DNA of 64,000 nucleotides from Candidatus Merdivicinus excrementipullorum (lineage in GTDB: Bacteria; Bacillota; Clostridia; Oscillospirales; Ruminococcaceae): contig DVJP01000027.1 in assembly GCA_018716725.1 (NCBI GenBank), forward strand, positions 1 to 64,000, written 5' to 3'. A program made the translations under genes and the position numbers. Each line of letters starts with the position of its first letter. Position 1 is the first letter of the stretch. Of this stretch, positions 1-9,229 are shown piece by piece. Below the pieces are notes generated by a model that searched no databases, had not been told where the DNA came from, and saw nothing but the letters and a program-made list of their open reading frames with translations.

Positions 1-2
1 TC

Positions 3-698
3 AAATATCTTGGCTTCTCTTTTCACGGCACTCCGGAATGCCTGGAAATGCTGCTGGAAAAGCGCCCTTGGGACTTTGTTCAGATTCAGCTCAATTACTA
101 TGACTGGTATCAGGGAACAGCCAAGCGTCAATATGAAATTCTTCATAAGCGCAGTATCCCCATTATGGTTATGGAACCACTTCACGGCGGGATGTTGGCA
201 AACCTTCCGGCGTCTTGTCAGGAACTTCTGCCGGAAGGGGCTTCCCCGGCAGACTTAGCCCTTCGGTTTGCGATGGATCTTCCCGGAGTAGCAGTTGTCC
301 TCAGCGGTATGTCAGACCTTAAACAGGTCCAGCAGAATATCGCCACAGCAGACGGGGGCAGGCGGCTGACCCCAGGGGAATGCTCTGCGCTGGAGCAGGT
401 TAGTGAAGTCCTTCGCCGGAAAATTGCAGTGCCCTGTACCGGATGCCGGTATTGCTGCGATAATTGCCCTCAGGGGTTGGATATTCCGGGGCTTCTATCC
501 GCTTACAACGATTATCGGGATGAGGCGGCGGCCCTGGGTGACAATGTGATGGCTTCCTGGAGGCTTACCCGGCTGAAAGCGCTTCCGGAAAACAAGCAGC
601 CGGGGGCCTGCATCGGTTGTGGAAGCTGTACGGCACATTGTCCGCAGGCATTGGATATACCGGCATATATAGGGGAAATGAAAGAGATTCTTCAATAA
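3..698 (+). CDS. Aldo/keto reductase with C-terminal 4Fe-4S ferredoxin domain (5' end cut off)
   Basis: This is the C-terminal 231 residues of an aldo/keto reductase; the reading frame is open to the window edge, so the start lies upstream. The visible part opens with a TIM-barrel segment (GFSFHGTPECLEMLLE, then QIQLNYYDW) typical of the family. The last 90 residues carry two cysteine clusters of ferredoxin spacing: CTGCRYCCDNCP and CIGCGSCTAHCP. Such fusions are common in anaerobic Clostridia and are thought to couple NAD(P)H or ferredoxin electrons to carbonyl reduction, but the substrate is not known. A hairpin terminator follows downstream. The family is clear; the exact reaction is not. 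Confidence 0.9.
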   Translation, partial: KYLGFSFHGTPECLEMLLEKRPWDFVQIQLNYYDWYQGTAKRQYEILHKRSIPIMVMEPLHGGMLANLPASCQELLPEGASPADLALRFAMDLPGVAVVLSGMSDLKQVQQNIATADGGRRLTPGECSALEQVSEVLRRKIAVPCTGCRYCCDNCPQGLDIPGLLSAYNDYRDEAAALGDNVMASWRLTRLKALPENKQPGACIGCGSCTAHCPQALDIPAYIGEMKEILQ

Positions 699-835
699 CA
701 AATTGCGCGGGGGCTAAAAAAGCATCTGCTGAGCGGTCAAAAAGGCGCCGCTTTTCTGGTGTGTGGCAAAGTTGTCCGTCTGTTTTTCTAAAAATCAGGC
801 GATAGAATGGAGACAAGGAAGACTTGCATAAAGGA

Positions 836-875
836 AAGAACTGCGAACGCAGCCAATGCTTTCGCAGTTCTTTTG
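836..875 (+). terminator. Rho-independent terminator between convergent genes
   Basis: The arms AGAACTGCGAA and TTCGCAGTTCT form an 11-bp stem followed by a short T-run on the plus strand. The opposite strand is also T-rich after the stem. It sits between the aldo/keto reductase and the convergent DegV gene, so it may serve both. The rest of 699-983 shows no gene I can support. Confidence 0.75.
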
Positions 876-983
876 CTATAGAAGTTTTTTACGCTACTCC
901 GTTCCATTACCCAACCGATGTGGTGGCATTGGCCGATATAAAAGGGCAGTGGTGAAGAATAACGGAACCTTTTAAAATAGATA

Positions 984-1844
984 TTATTTCAGCGGCGTTT
1001 TGCGGATGAACAAAACGCCCAGAGTGTTTCTGCCGCAGTGGGAAGAAATCGTACACCCGGCACGGGTCAGCAGCACCTCTTTGAAAGGCGCCAGTTTCTT
1101 GACCTGTTCCATGCATTGCTGGAAGACGGCGTCGTCGCAGCCCGCATGGGTAACGAATACGCGGTCCAATTCAATGTCCGAGAGATTGCCCAACTGGTCG
1201 GCGATGTATTTTTCAAGGGTTGCGGAAAATTTACCCCGGTACTTTTTGCCTACGGACATTTTGCCGTTCCGGACAACGATGCAGGGCTTTAACTGCAAAA
1301 GGTTTGCACCGAAGGCTTCCAGCGCAGAGCAGCGGCCGCCTTTGTATAGAAACTCCAGCTTGTCGATGACAAAGGAAGCGTCCACGCGGCCAGCAAGCTC
1401 CGTGCAGGCATTGGCGATTTCTTCCGCGGATTTCCCCTGGGCCGCCATTTCACAGGCGGAAACCACCAGCAAGCCGCCGCCGGTGGAAAGGTTCCTGGTG
1501 TCGACAACATAAATATCCTCAAAATCTTCCGCGGCGATTTTGGCGTTTGCATAGGTAGAGGACATCTCGGAACTGATGGTAAAGAAAACCAGGGCGTTTC
1601 CGCCGGCAGTATGTTCCTTGAAGAAAGCCTGGAAATCCGCAATATTCGGCGCAGATGTCTTAGGCAGTTCGCCGGTCTTTTCGTAATGCGCATAAATATC
1701 GTCCGGGTAAATGTCAACGCCGTCGGAATATACTTTGCCTCCCAGATTGACTTTTAAAGGCAGGATTTTAACATCGTACCGTTTTATTAACTCCGGCCCC
1801 AGGTCCGTCGTGCTGTCGCTTGCAATGATTACTTTTTTACTCAT
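984..1844 (-). CDS. DegV family fatty-acid-binding protein
   Basis: This 286-residue protein is a full-length DegV/FakB-type protein, a two-domain family that binds a single fatty acid and, in characterised members, hands it to the FakA kinase. Visible family signatures are the N-terminal IIASDSTTDLG strand-loop, the TSAPN segment near residue 60, FFTISSEMSSTYANAK near 90-105 and DTRNLSTGGG near 115-125. It begins with an ATG at 1844 preceded by TTAGGGG. It is transcribed alone, divergent from the FAD oxidoreductase. No FakA gene is seen in this window, so its kinase partner would be elsewhere. Confidence 0.93.
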   Translation of the reverse strand: MSKKVIIASDSTTDLGPELIKRYDVKILPLKVNLGGKVYSDGVDIYPDDIYAHYEKTGELPKTSAPNIADFQAFFKEHTAGGNALVFFTISSEMSSTYANAKIAAEDFEDIYVVDTRNLSTGGGLLVVSACEMAAQGKSAEEIANACTELAGRVDASFVIDKLEFLYKGGRCSALEAFGANLLQLKPCIVVRNGKMSVGKKYRGKFSATLEKYIADQLGNLSDIELDRVFVTHAGCDDAVFQQCMEQVKKLAPFKEVLLTRAGCTISSHCGRNTLGVLFIRKTPLK

Positions 1845-2144
1845 GATGACAACCCCTAACTTTTATAATATTGTCGATTTCAGGTAAGAGCTTCATGGCA
1901 AATCCAGCCGGTTTCTCCGTACAGATTATTTTGGGTTTATTTCTGCCATCCGCATTCCTCCAAACAAGTTTTCCGGTCATTTATTATATATTATAGCCTG
2001 GTTTTCAATATTTTTCAATCCAGAAAAGCGAATTTTGCGGAAAATATCTAAAAATAAATGGCGGCGGACTCCTTGCTGGACCGGAATATTTTCCATGGTT
2101 TTCAAAATAATATGGTTAACCATAATTTTGAAGGAGGAAGGAGC
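1845..2144. other. Divergent intergenic region, no gene
   Basis: About 300 bases separate the divergently transcribed DegV and FAD-oxidoreductase genes. It is AT-rich around 1980-2055 and holds the AAGGAGGAAGG ribosome site (2131-2141) for the downstream gene. No convincing promoter hexamer pair with standard spacing was found on either strand. Confidence 0.5.
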
Positions 2145-3446
2145 ATGGGTTCACGATGGGAGCAGGAACCGCCTGTTTTGCCCGGCTTTGAAGAACTGAA
2201 GGGGGACATGAAAACAGACGTCCTGATTATCGGCGGGGGAATGGCCGGGATTTTATGCGCTTACATGCTTCAGCAGGCGGGGATCCCGTACGTGCTTGCG
2301 GAGGCGCGGACCATGTGCAGCGGCGTTACCAAAAATACAACGGCAAAAATTACCTCCCAGCATGGCTTGATCTACCACCAGCTGATTCGCAGATTCGGCC
2401 TGGAAAAAGCCCGGCAGTATTGGGAGGCCAATGAAGCGGCCCTTCTTAAATACCGGCAACTTTGCAGGGAGATCGACTGCGATTTTGAGGAAAAGACCTC
2501 TTACGTTTATTCCTTAAACGACCGGCTGAAAATAGAAAAAGAGCTTTTGGCCCTGGAAAAGCTGGGGGGCCGCGGGGAATTTGCCCAGCAGCTCCCCCTG
2601 CCTTTCCCGGTGGCAGGCGCGGTAAAATATCCGAACCAGGCCCAGTTCCACCCGTTAAAATTCATTTCCGCCCTTTCTAAGGGATTGCACGTCTACGAGC
2701 ATACAGCCGTGCGGCAGCTGGCGGGAACCACAGCCTTTACCGATCACGGCAAAATTACTGCCAAGAAAATCATTGTAGCTACCCATTTCCCGTTTTTAAA
2801 CACACACGGCAGCTATTTTCTCAAAATGTATCAGCACCGCTCTTATGTGCTCGCCCTGGAACATGCCCAGGATGTGGACGGCATGTATGTGGACGAGGCC
2901 CAGAAGGGGATGTCTTTCCGCAATTATAAAGACCTGCTGTTCATTGGCGGAGGGGACCACCGCACCGGGAAAAGGGGAGGGAACTGGAAGGAGCTGCGGG
3001 AGTTTGCCCAGCGGTATTACCCCAATGCGGCGGAAAAATACTATTGGGCGGCTCAGGACTGCATGACCTTGGACGGCGTGCCGTATATTGGAATGTATTC
3101 CGCCAATACGCCGGATTTATATGTTGCCACGGGTTTCAATAAGTGGGGCATGACTTCCGCCATGGTTTCGGCAATGATTTTGTGCGATTTGATCCAGGGG
3201 AAACCGAACCCCTATCAGGACCTGTTTTCCCCGTCAAGGACCATGCTCCGTCCCCAGCTGGCTGTCAACGCCTTTGAAGCCGTCGTCAACCTGCTGACCC
3301 CCAGCGCCAAACGCTGCCCCCATATGGGCTGCGCGCTGAAATGGAACCCCTGGGAACACACCTGGGACTGCCCCTGCCATGGCTCGCGGTTTACGGAGGA
3401 CGGCAGGCTTATCGACAACCCGGCCACAGGCGATTTAAAGAAATGA
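2145..3446 (+). CDS. FAD-dependent oxidoreductase with C-terminal Rieske domain
   Basis: This 433-residue protein is a DAO-type FAD oxidoreductase. The N-terminus carries the dinucleotide-binding motif DVLIIGGGMAG, and the C-terminus has a Rieske 2Fe-2S site, CPHMGC followed by CPCHGSRF, with the usual two Cys and two His ligands. This FAD-Rieske layout matches the B. subtilis YhfW type, whose substrate is unknown. I chose the ATG at 2145 because of the AAGGAGGAAGG ribosome site just upstream; an in-frame ATG at 2058 would add 29 residues without a ribosome site. The next gene starts nine bases after its stop, so the two are very likely co-transcribed. Confidence 0.92.
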   Translation: MGSRWEQEPPVLPGFEELKGDMKTDVLIIGGGMAGILCAYMLQQAGIPYVLAEARTMCSGVTKNTTAKITSQHGLIYHQLIRRFGLEKARQYWEANEAALLKYRQLCREIDCDFEEKTSYVYSLNDRLKIEKELLALEKLGGRGEFAQQLPLPFPVAGAVKYPNQAQFHPLKFISALSKGLHVYEHTAVRQLAGTTAFTDHGKITAKKIIVATHFPFLNTHGSYFLKMYQHRSYVLALEHAQDVDGMYVDEAQKGMSFRNYKDLLFIGGGDHRTGKRGGNWKELREFAQRYYPNAAEKYYWAAQDCMTLDGVPYIGMYSANTPDLYVATGFNKWGMTSAMVSAMILCDLIQGKPNPYQDLFSPSRTMLRPQLAVNAFEAVVNLLTPSAKRCPHMGCALKWNPWEHTWDCPCHGSRFTEDGRLIDNPATGDLKK

Positions 3447-3455
3447 GGTGGTAAC

Positions 3456-5417
3456 TTGAGCAATCATCTGAAAAACCAGACAAGCCCGTATCTTTTGCAG
3501 CATGCGGAAAATCCCGTGGACTGGTACCCCTGGTGTCCGGAGGCCTTTGAAAAAGCCAAAGCGGAGGACAAGCCGGTTTTCTTAAGCATCGGTTACAGCA
3601 CCTGCCACTGGTGCCATGTTATGGCTCATGAGAGCTTTGAGGATCCGGAAATTGCCGGGATCTTGAACCAATACTTTGTGTCCGTCAAGGTGGACAAGGA
3701 GGAACGCCCGGATATTGACAGCATCTATATGCGGGTCTGCGAAGCCTTTACCGGAAGCGGCGGCTGGCCCGCCAGCATTTTCATGACCGCCGGACAGAAA
3801 CCCTTTTTTGCCGGGACTTATTTCCCAAAAACCGCCCGGTACGGTTTAACCGGGCTGAAAGAAATTTTGTTGGCCATCCGCGAAAAATGGGAAAACGACC
3901 GCAAATCGCTGCTCCGTCCGGCGGACCAGGTCATTTCCATGCTGAACCGCGTGGAGCCGTCCTCCGCCCCGCCGGAGGACGCCCTGTTAGAAAACGCGAT
4001 GGAACTGTACCGCCGCAGTTTCGATGAAGCCTTCGGCGGTTTTGGAAACGCCCCCAAATTCCCAGCCCCCCATAACCTTCTGTTTTTGATGCAGCAATAC
4101 GTCAAGCGTGGCCATGGGGAAGCCCTGCAAATGGCGGAAACGACCCTGCGGAGCATGTACGCCGGGGGATTGTTCGACCACATTGGGTATGGGTTCTGCC
4201 GGTATTCCACCGACCGGTTTTACCTGGCGCCCCACTTTGAGAAAATGCTCTACGACAACGCCCTGCTGATCCTTGCCTATTGCAGGGCTTATGAAATCAC
4301 AAAGGAACCGCTGTACCAAAAGATTGCGGAAAAAACCGCCGGCTATGTCCTCCGGGAAATGACAGGGCCGGAGGGCGGGTTTGCCAGCGCCCAGGACGCC
4401 GACAGCGACGGGGAAGAAGGGAAATATTACGTTTTTACCCCGGAGGAAATCACCAAACTGCTGGGGGAAAAGGACGGGGCGGCCTTTAACGAGTATTTTG
4501 GGATTACCCCAAGGGGGAATTTTGAAGGGAAAAGCATCCCCAATCTCCTGCACGCAAAGGACCTTTCCCAAGACCCCTTTGACAGCTTTTTGCCTAAAAT
4601 ACGGGAATACCGCCAAAGCCGGACTACCCTTCACAAGGACGACAAATTTTTGACCTCCTGGAACGCTCTGATGATTGGGGCCTTCTGCGCCCTGTATCAA
4701 AATACCCGGAATCCTCAGTATCTGGAAACGGCAAAACGGGCGCAGGAGTTTATCGAAAACACGCTCTGTGCAGGCGGCGTCCTTACCGTCAGCTTCCGCA
4801 ATGGGAAGCGCGGGGAAAAGGGCTTCCTGGATGATTACGCCAGCTATATTTTCGCGCTGCTTTCCCTATACCGCGTCACCCTTGACCGGCGGTACCTTAG
4901 CCGGGCGGAAAGCATGATGGAAAAAGCCGTCGCCCAGTTTTACGACGCCGAACATGGCGGTTTTTACTTCTACGGCGAAGAAAACGAGCGGCTGATTTTC
5001 CGCCCTAAGGAATGCTGCGACGGGGCAATCCCCAGCGGGAATTCGCTGATGGCCTATAACCTTGTGCAGCTGAACGCCCTTATCCCCAATGAAAAAACGG
5101 AAGAAATTCTGAAAAAGCAGCTGGCATACCTGTCCGGCGAAGCCAAAAAGTACCCCGCCGGATACGCTATGTTTCTCATGGCCCTGTCGGACTACCTGGA
5201 CCCGCCCATGACCGTTACAGCTGTGGGGAACCGGGATGATTTGGCCGGAGTTCCTTTTGCTGTTCCTTCCGGTGCTGTCATCCGGATACTGGACAAGGAA
5301 ACCGGCGGTTATAGGATGCTGAATGGGGAAACGGCTTTTTATGTGTGCGCACACCGGCAATGCAGCCCGCCGGTGAACCGGCAGGAATTCATGGAGATGT
5401 TACACAAAATGAAATAA
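3456..5417 (+). CDS. DUF255 thioredoxin-fold / six-hairpin protein (YyaL-like)
   Basis: This 653-residue protein belongs to the DUF255 family (B. subtilis YyaL, human SPATA20). The N-terminal 170 residues form a thioredoxin-like domain with a redox CHWC motif at about residues 50-53, and the remainder is an (alpha/alpha)6 toroid related to N-acylglucosamine epimerases and cellobiose-type enzymes. The start is TTG at 3456, preceded by GAGGTGG. The function of the family is not established; coupling to the FAD-Rieske protein upstream suggests a shared redox role, which is inference. Length is close to the family norm and there is no signal peptide. Confidence 0.93.
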   Translation: MSNHLKNQTSPYLLQHAENPVDWYPWCPEAFEKAKAEDKPVFLSIGYSTCHWCHVMAHESFEDPEIAGILNQYFVSVKVDKEERPDIDSIYMRVCEAFTGSGGWPASIFMTAGQKPFFAGTYFPKTARYGLTGLKEILLAIREKWENDRKSLLRPADQVISMLNRVEPSSAPPEDALLENAMELYRRSFDEAFGGFGNAPKFPAPHNLLFLMQQYVKRGHGEALQMAETTLRSMYAGGLFDHIGYGFCRYSTDRFYLAPHFEKMLYDNALLILAYCRAYEITKEPLYQKIAEKTAGYVLREMTGPEGGFASAQDADSDGEEGKYYVFTPEEITKLLGEKDGAAFNEYFGITPRGNFEGKSIPNLLHAKDLSQDPFDSFLPKIREYRQSRTTLHKDDKFLTSWNALMIGAFCALYQNTRNPQYLETAKRAQEFIENTLCAGGVLTVSFRNGKRGEKGFLDDYASYIFALLSLYRVTLDRRYLSRAESMMEKAVAQFYDAEHGGFYFYGEENERLIFRPKECCDGAIPSGNSLMAYNLVQLNALIPNEKTEEILKKQLAYLSGEAKKYPAGYAMFLMALSDYLDPPMTVTAVGNRDDLAGVPFAVPSGAVIRILDKETGGYRMLNGETAFYVCAHRQCSPPVNRQEFMEMLHKMK

Positions 5418-5429
5418 ATTTCTATATGA

Positions 5430-5474
5430 AATAGCCCCCAGCCGTCCTGCGTGTGCAGGCAGCCGGGGGCTTCC
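5430..5474. terminator. Bidirectional hairpin between convergent genes
   Basis: AGCCCCC and GGGGGCT arms, extended inwards by CTGC/GCAG pairing, form a strong GC-rich hairpin between the DUF255 gene and the convergent PepSY gene. The T-run is poor on both sides, so termination strength is uncertain. Confidence 0.6.
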
Positions 5475-5493
5475 GGTTTATAAGCCGTTTCGG

Positions 5494-6615
5494 TTAATCG
5501 TCGTATTCCTTTTGATGTTCCAGGATTGTGCCGTCAGCCGCATTGACTGTGTAATCATACTCGTAGCCGCCGCTGAAGAACTCGATTTCATATTCGGTCC
5601 GGCCGTCGTCCCGGTCCAGCTCCACCTTGGTGCGGGAAACGTTGCCGCTGGTCAGTCCGGCGTGCTTCAGAGCCGCCGCCAAGGCCGCGTCTTTACCGAT
5701 GACGCCGCTGCTTTGAGAAGAGGAAGCGGGAGCGTGGTTTTCCGCATCATAGCTGCGGATTTCTCCCGTTTGAGCGTTGACGGTGTAGTCGTACTCTGTG
5801 TTCCCGGAATAAAATTCGATTTCATATTCCTGTACGCCGTCGTCCCAGTCCAGCTTGTTTTTCAATACCTGGACATCATTGCTTGCAAGGCCTGCGTGCT
5901 TCAAAGCAGCCGCTAAAGCCGCATCTTCGCCGATGACGCTGCCGGAAGCCTCTGTGCTGGACTGCCGCCGGGCTTCGATGCTGTAGCTGCGGATATCCCC
6001 GGTCTGGGCGTTGACAGTGTAATCATATTTCTTGGAATCGGTGCGGAACTCCACGTCATATTCCTGTACGCCGTCGTCCCAGTCCAGCTTGTTTTTCAGC
6101 ATCTGGACATCGCCGCTTGCAAGGCCGGCGTGTTTCAGAGCCGCCGCTAAAGCTGCATCTTCGCCGATGACGCTGCCGGAAGTCTCTGTGCTGGACTGCC
6201 GCCGGGCTTCGATGCTGTAGCTGCGGATTTCCCCGGTCTGTGCATTGATAGTATAATCATATTTTTTGGAATCCGTATAGAAATCAATGTCGTATTCCTG
6301 GATGCCGTCGTCCCAGTCCAAGTTGTTTTCCGTGACAGTGACATCCGCCTGGGAAAGCCCGGCATGTTTCAAAGCCGCCGCTAAAGCCTCGTCCCCGCTG
6401 ATAATCTGCGCTTGTTCGCCTGCCGCCGCAGTCTGCGCGGTATTGGAGGAGACGGAAGGGATCCGGCTGGGGAACACTCCCCGGTCTTCCCACAAGGCGA
6501 AAGCAGCCAGCGAGGAAGCGCCTGCGGCAGCTGTCACGCCCAAGGCGGTCAGAACCGCCGCTTTCCGTTTTGTAGAAGCAAACACCCAGTTTTTTATATC
6601 CTTTAATTTTTTCAT
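5494..6615 (-). CDS. Membrane-anchored protein with four tandem PepSY repeats
   Basis: This 373-residue protein starts with a basic stretch and a hydrophobic segment (about residues 18-42) that would anchor it or act as a signal, followed by a short linker and four consecutive PepSY units of about 80 residues. Each unit has the form ALAAALKHAGL, then DWDDGxQEY, then YDYTxNAQTGEIRSY. Units 2 and 3 are almost identical. PepSY domains are extracytoplasmic and often modulate proteases or sit with two-component systems. The gene lies 81 bases downstream of the histidine kinase in the same direction, so it is probably an output or co-sensor of that system. Confidence 0.9.
   Translation of the reverse strand: MKKLKDIKNWVFASTKRKAAVLTALGVTAAAGASSLAAFALWEDRGVFPSRIPSVSSNTAQTAAAGEQAQIISGDEALAAALKHAGLSQADVTVTENNLDWDDGIQEYDIDFYTDSKKYDYTINAQTGEIRSYSIEARRQSSTETSGSVIGEDAALAAALKHAGLASGDVQMLKNKLDWDDGVQEYDVEFRTDSKKYDYTVNAQTGDIRSYSIEARRQSSTEASGSVIGEDAALAAALKHAGLASNDVQVLKNKLDWDDGVQEYEIEFYSGNTEYDYTVNAQTGEIRSYDAENHAPASSSQSSGVIGKDAALAAALKHAGLTSGNVSRTKVELDRDDGRTEYEIEFFSGGYEYDYTVNAADGTILEHQKEYDD
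5680..6400 (-). repeat. In-gene tandem repeat encoding PepSY units (period about 237 bases)
   Basis: The coding DNA for the PepSY units repeats at about 237-base spacing. For example, the segment beginning GATGACGCTGCCGGAAG recurs near 5932 and 6169 with only single-base differences over roughly 90 bases, which points to recent internal duplication. The outer units are more diverged. Confidence 0.75.
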
Positions 6616-6696
6616 GGATTCTCATCGCCTTTCTGTTTGGTATGGCTTTATTATAGGGGGCAAAGATTAAAGGAAAATGAGAATCTTTCATTTTTT

Positions 6697-8052
6697 TCAA
6701 ATTTTTTCCGCAGGGATTCGGAGGGAAAACACGCTGCCTTCTCCCAGCTTGCTGGAAACGCCGACGCTGCCGCCGTGGGCCTCCACAATCCATTTTACCA
6801 TGGAAAGCCCCAGGCCGGAGCCGTTTTCCCCTGTGCGGGCCGGGTCAGCCTGGAAAAAGCGGTTCCAAATCAGGGAGATGTTTTCTTCCCCAATGCCGAT
6901 GCCGTTGTCCCGCACCTCTCCGGCAATCCATTCCCCGTCCCGCCAAAGGCGCAGGCGGGCAAAGCCGCCCTCCCTGCCGTATTTAACGGCGTTGGTCAGC
7001 AGATTGATAAACACCCGCATCATCATGGTTTCATCGGCCCAGGCAGTCAGGCCGGGTTCCGACTCTGTTTCAATGCGGATATTTTTTTCCGCCGCCATGC
7101 CCTGCAATTCTTCCGCCACCAGCCCCGCGATTTCGCTTAAGTCAATTTTCTCCAACTGGAGCTTCTGGGCGCCCCGGTCGGCCCGGGCTAAGAACAGGAG
7201 CTGCCGCAGCAGAGCCGACATCTTTTTGGCCTGCTGAAGGTCCACCTCCAACGCTTTGCGGGCTTCCTCCAATGTGGCCGCGTTTTCCAGGGCATATTCG
7301 CTTTGGGAAAGGATAATGGCGGTTGGGGTCCGCAGCTCATGGGAGGCGTCGGAGGTAAACTGCTTCTCGCTTGCAAAGGAGCTTTCCAGCCGGTCAAACA
7401 TCCGGTCGAAGGCCCGGGCCAGGGTGTGGATCTCATCGTCGCCTTCCCCCAGCCCGATGCGCAGGCTTAAATCGCTGCCGCTGCCGATGCGCTCCGCAGC
7501 CTCCACAATCTGGCTCACAGGCCGGAAGGCCCGGCGGGTGATGTAGTACCCGGCTCCGGCCGCCAGGGCCACCACAAAGGGCAGGACAATGAGCACCACG
7601 GAAAACACAAAGTGAACGGTACTGCTCATCCGTTCCTTGGCTGTAATGCCCCGGATCCAGACAATGCCCCAGCTTCCCAGCTCCCTTTGGCCGTCGTACA
7701 CCTGCCATGTATTGCTTCCAGCCTCCACTTCCTGAAACTGCCCCTGGGAAAAGGGGAGCTGATTGTTGAAATCCTCCGGCACGCGGCCGTAAAGGGGAGT
7801 GCCGTCTCCGGCATACACCGAGAGGTACACGCCCTCCCGCAAGAAATCCATATCCCCCGGGTCTACCTCCCCATCTTCCAGGGAAATCTGGGAAAGGGAG
7901 TCCTCTACCGCCCGGACCAAAAGGTCCTTTTCCGTGAAATACAAAAGCAGGTCGCTGACGGAGAAAACAGCCGCCAGCATTACCCCCAGCAGGATCATCA
8001 TCCAGCAGGTGTACCAAAGGGTGACGCGGCTTTTGATGGACAGCTTTTTCAT
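6697..8052 (-). CDS. Sensor histidine kinase
   Basis: This 451-residue membrane kinase has a transmembrane segment at about residues 12-35, an extracytoplasmic region, a second segment near 145-170, a HAMP linker, a HisKA dimerisation domain with the phosphoacceptor motif SHELRTP, and a HATPase domain (motifs NLLTNAVKYG, DNGIGIG and GSGLGLSMV). I start it at the ATG at 8052, whose first bases overlap the stop of the response regulator (ATGA overlap); longer upstream extensions only re-read the regulator gene. It should phosphorylate the response regulator encoded directly upstream. The signal is unknown; the PepSY protein downstream may take part in sensing. Confidence 0.95.
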   Translation of the reverse strand: MKKLSIKSRVTLWYTCWMMILLGVMLAAVFSVSDLLLYFTEKDLLVRAVEDSLSQISLEDGEVDPGDMDFLREGVYLSVYAGDGTPLYGRVPEDFNNQLPFSQGQFQEVEAGSNTWQVYDGQRELGSWGIVWIRGITAKERMSSTVHFVFSVVLIVLPFVVALAAGAGYYITRRAFRPVSQIVEAAERIGSGSDLSLRIGLGEGDDEIHTLARAFDRMFDRLESSFASEKQFTSDASHELRTPTAIILSQSEYALENAATLEEARKALEVDLQQAKKMSALLRQLLFLARADRGAQKLQLEKIDLSEIAGLVAEELQGMAAEKNIRIETESEPGLTAWADETMMMRVFINLLTNAVKYGREGGFARLRLWRDGEWIAGEVRDNGIGIGEENISLIWNRFFQADPARTGENGSGLGLSMVKWIVEAHGGSVGVSSKLGEGSVFSLRIPAEKI

Positions 8053-8723
8053 GCGTCCGCCCTCAGAACATATCCGACGCCGCGGATGGTGTGGATAAGC
8101 TTCTGCTCCCACCCATCGTCGATTTTCTTGCGCAGGTAGCGGATATAGACGTCCACTACGTTGGAGCCGCCCTCGTAGTCGTAATTCCAAATGTGCTGCT
8201 CAATTTTGTCCCGGGAAAGGACCATTCCCTGGTTTCGCATGAGATATTCCAGAATGTCGAATTCCTTGCCGGAAAGGGAAATGGCTTTGCCGTCCCGGCA
8301 GGCGGTGCGGGCGGCGCAGTCAATGGTCAGGCCGCCCACAGAAATCGTGTTCCGGACCTGGTTTGTGCTCCGCCGCAGCATTACCCGGATGCGGGCCAGC
8401 AGTTCCTCTAAGGAAAAGGGCTTCACCATATAATCGTCCGCCCCGATGTCCAGCCCCTTTACCCGGTCCTCCACGCCGTCCCGGGCCGTCAGAAGCAGCA
8501 CCGGTGTCCGGTCGCCCTTGTCCCGCAGGCGGCGCAGCACCTCCAGCCCGTCCATTTCCGGCATCATAATGTCCAGCACCACCGCGTCATACTCCGCGCC
8601 GGCAAAATAATCCAGGGCCTGCCGCCCGTTAAAGCAGCTGTCCACGCTGTAATGCTCCTTTTTTAATTTTTCTGAAATCAGACGGTTCAAATTCCGTTCG
8701 TCTTCCGCAACCAATATCCGCAT
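8049..8723 (-). CDS. OmpR/PhoB family response regulator
   Basis: This 224-residue protein has an N-terminal receiver domain (MRILVAEDERN acidic pocket, VVLDIMMPEMDG phosphoacceptor Asp, KPFSLEELLARI lysine switch) and a C-terminal winged-helix DNA-binding domain (SGKEFDILEYLM, NVVDVYIRYLRKKID). The start at 8723 is set by the AAAGGAGG ribosome site. It is the first gene of a response regulator-kinase-PepSY operon and is expected to activate or repress targets that include its own promoter, just upstream. Confidence 0.95.
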   Translation of the reverse strand: MRILVAEDERNLNRLISEKLKKEHYSVDSCFNGRQALDYFAGAEYDAVVLDIMMPEMDGLEVLRRLRDKGDRTPVLLLTARDGVEDRVKGLDIGADDYMVKPFSLEELLARIRVMLRRSTNQVRNTISVGGLTIDCAARTACRDGKAISLSGKEFDILEYLMRNQGMVLSRDKIEQHIWNYDYEGGSNVVDVYIRYLRKKIDDGWEQKLIHTIRGVGYVLRADA

Positions 8724-8750
8724 GGCCGCGCCTCCTTTCCATTTATCCTT

Positions 8751-8780
8751 ATTATAGCAAATAAACTGGACAGTTTCCAA
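8751..8780 (-). promoter_or_regulatory. Sigma-A promoter with internal palindrome, upstream of the two-component operon
   Basis: On the minus strand TTGGAA (8780-8775) and TATAAT (8756-8751) are separated by 18 bases. The spacer holds the perfect inverted repeat AAACTG-GA-CAGTTT (8763-8776), a plausible regulator operator, perhaps for the response regulator itself. Confidence 0.65.
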
Positions 8781-8883
8781 CATTTTGCAGGCTGTTTTTC
8801 ACATAGAATGGCATTGAAAATAAATCAATTTTATTATATGATAAAAGTATCCTTTTGTAAAGCGCTGGAAAGGCGGCAGCGGT

Positions 8884-9111
8884 ATGAATCCTATCATCCA
8901 AAAAGCCAAGGATTTGGCGGACTTTGTGGATGGGGGAGGACTTGGGGATCCAGTACACCCCATGATCCGTGCCTACCTGGCGGAGCATTTCGGCGGACGC
9001 CTGACCTTCCGGGGCTGCCATTTCACCCCCACCCACGCCATCCAGGACAATTCCCCTGTGGAAAACGTCATCCGCATGTGCCAGCCCGCCCATTGGTACG
9101 GGCGGTACTAA
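8884..9111 (+). CDS. Small hypothetical protein (75 residues)
   Basis: A 75-residue frame begins at an ATG preceded by GGAAAGGCGGCAGCGGT, an acceptable ribosome site. The predicted protein has no membrane segment and contains a compact aromatic- and proline-rich C-terminus (VHPMIRAYLAEHF, then CQPAHWYGRY). I do not recognise a family. It could be a genuine small protein or the remaining tail of a larger decayed gene. It lies between the divergent two-component promoter and the LacI gene. Confidence 0.4.
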   Translation: MNPIIQKAKDLADFVDGGGLGDPVHPMIRAYLAEHFGGRLTFRGCHFTPTHAIQDNSPVENVIRMCQPAHWYGRY

Positions 9112-9197
9112 TCAGAATGCCGCAGCATTTTGAGCTGTTTTGGGGGTTCTGCCCAAAAATCACCGGTAAATTTGTCGGGATAATTGGGAAAACCCCC

Positions 9198-9226
9198 TTG
9201 ACTTTTTGGCGAAAATACTTTATGAT
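9198..9226 (+). promoter_or_regulatory. Promoter of the LacI-type regulator gene
   Basis: TTGACT (9198-9203) and TATGAT (9221-9226) are separated by exactly 17 bases and lie 36 bases before the regulator start codon. This is a near-consensus sigma-A promoter. Confidence 0.8.
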
Positions 9227-9229
9227 ATT

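Noticed and set aside
2058..2144. Longer start for the FAD-Rieske protein.
   Set aside because: No ribosome site at 2058, while 2145 has a near-perfect one and the family core starts after it.
5680..6400. Tandem repeat considered as a possible mobile or CRISPR-like array.
   Set aside because: The period of about 237 bases is in frame and codes for PepSY units; no spacer structure.
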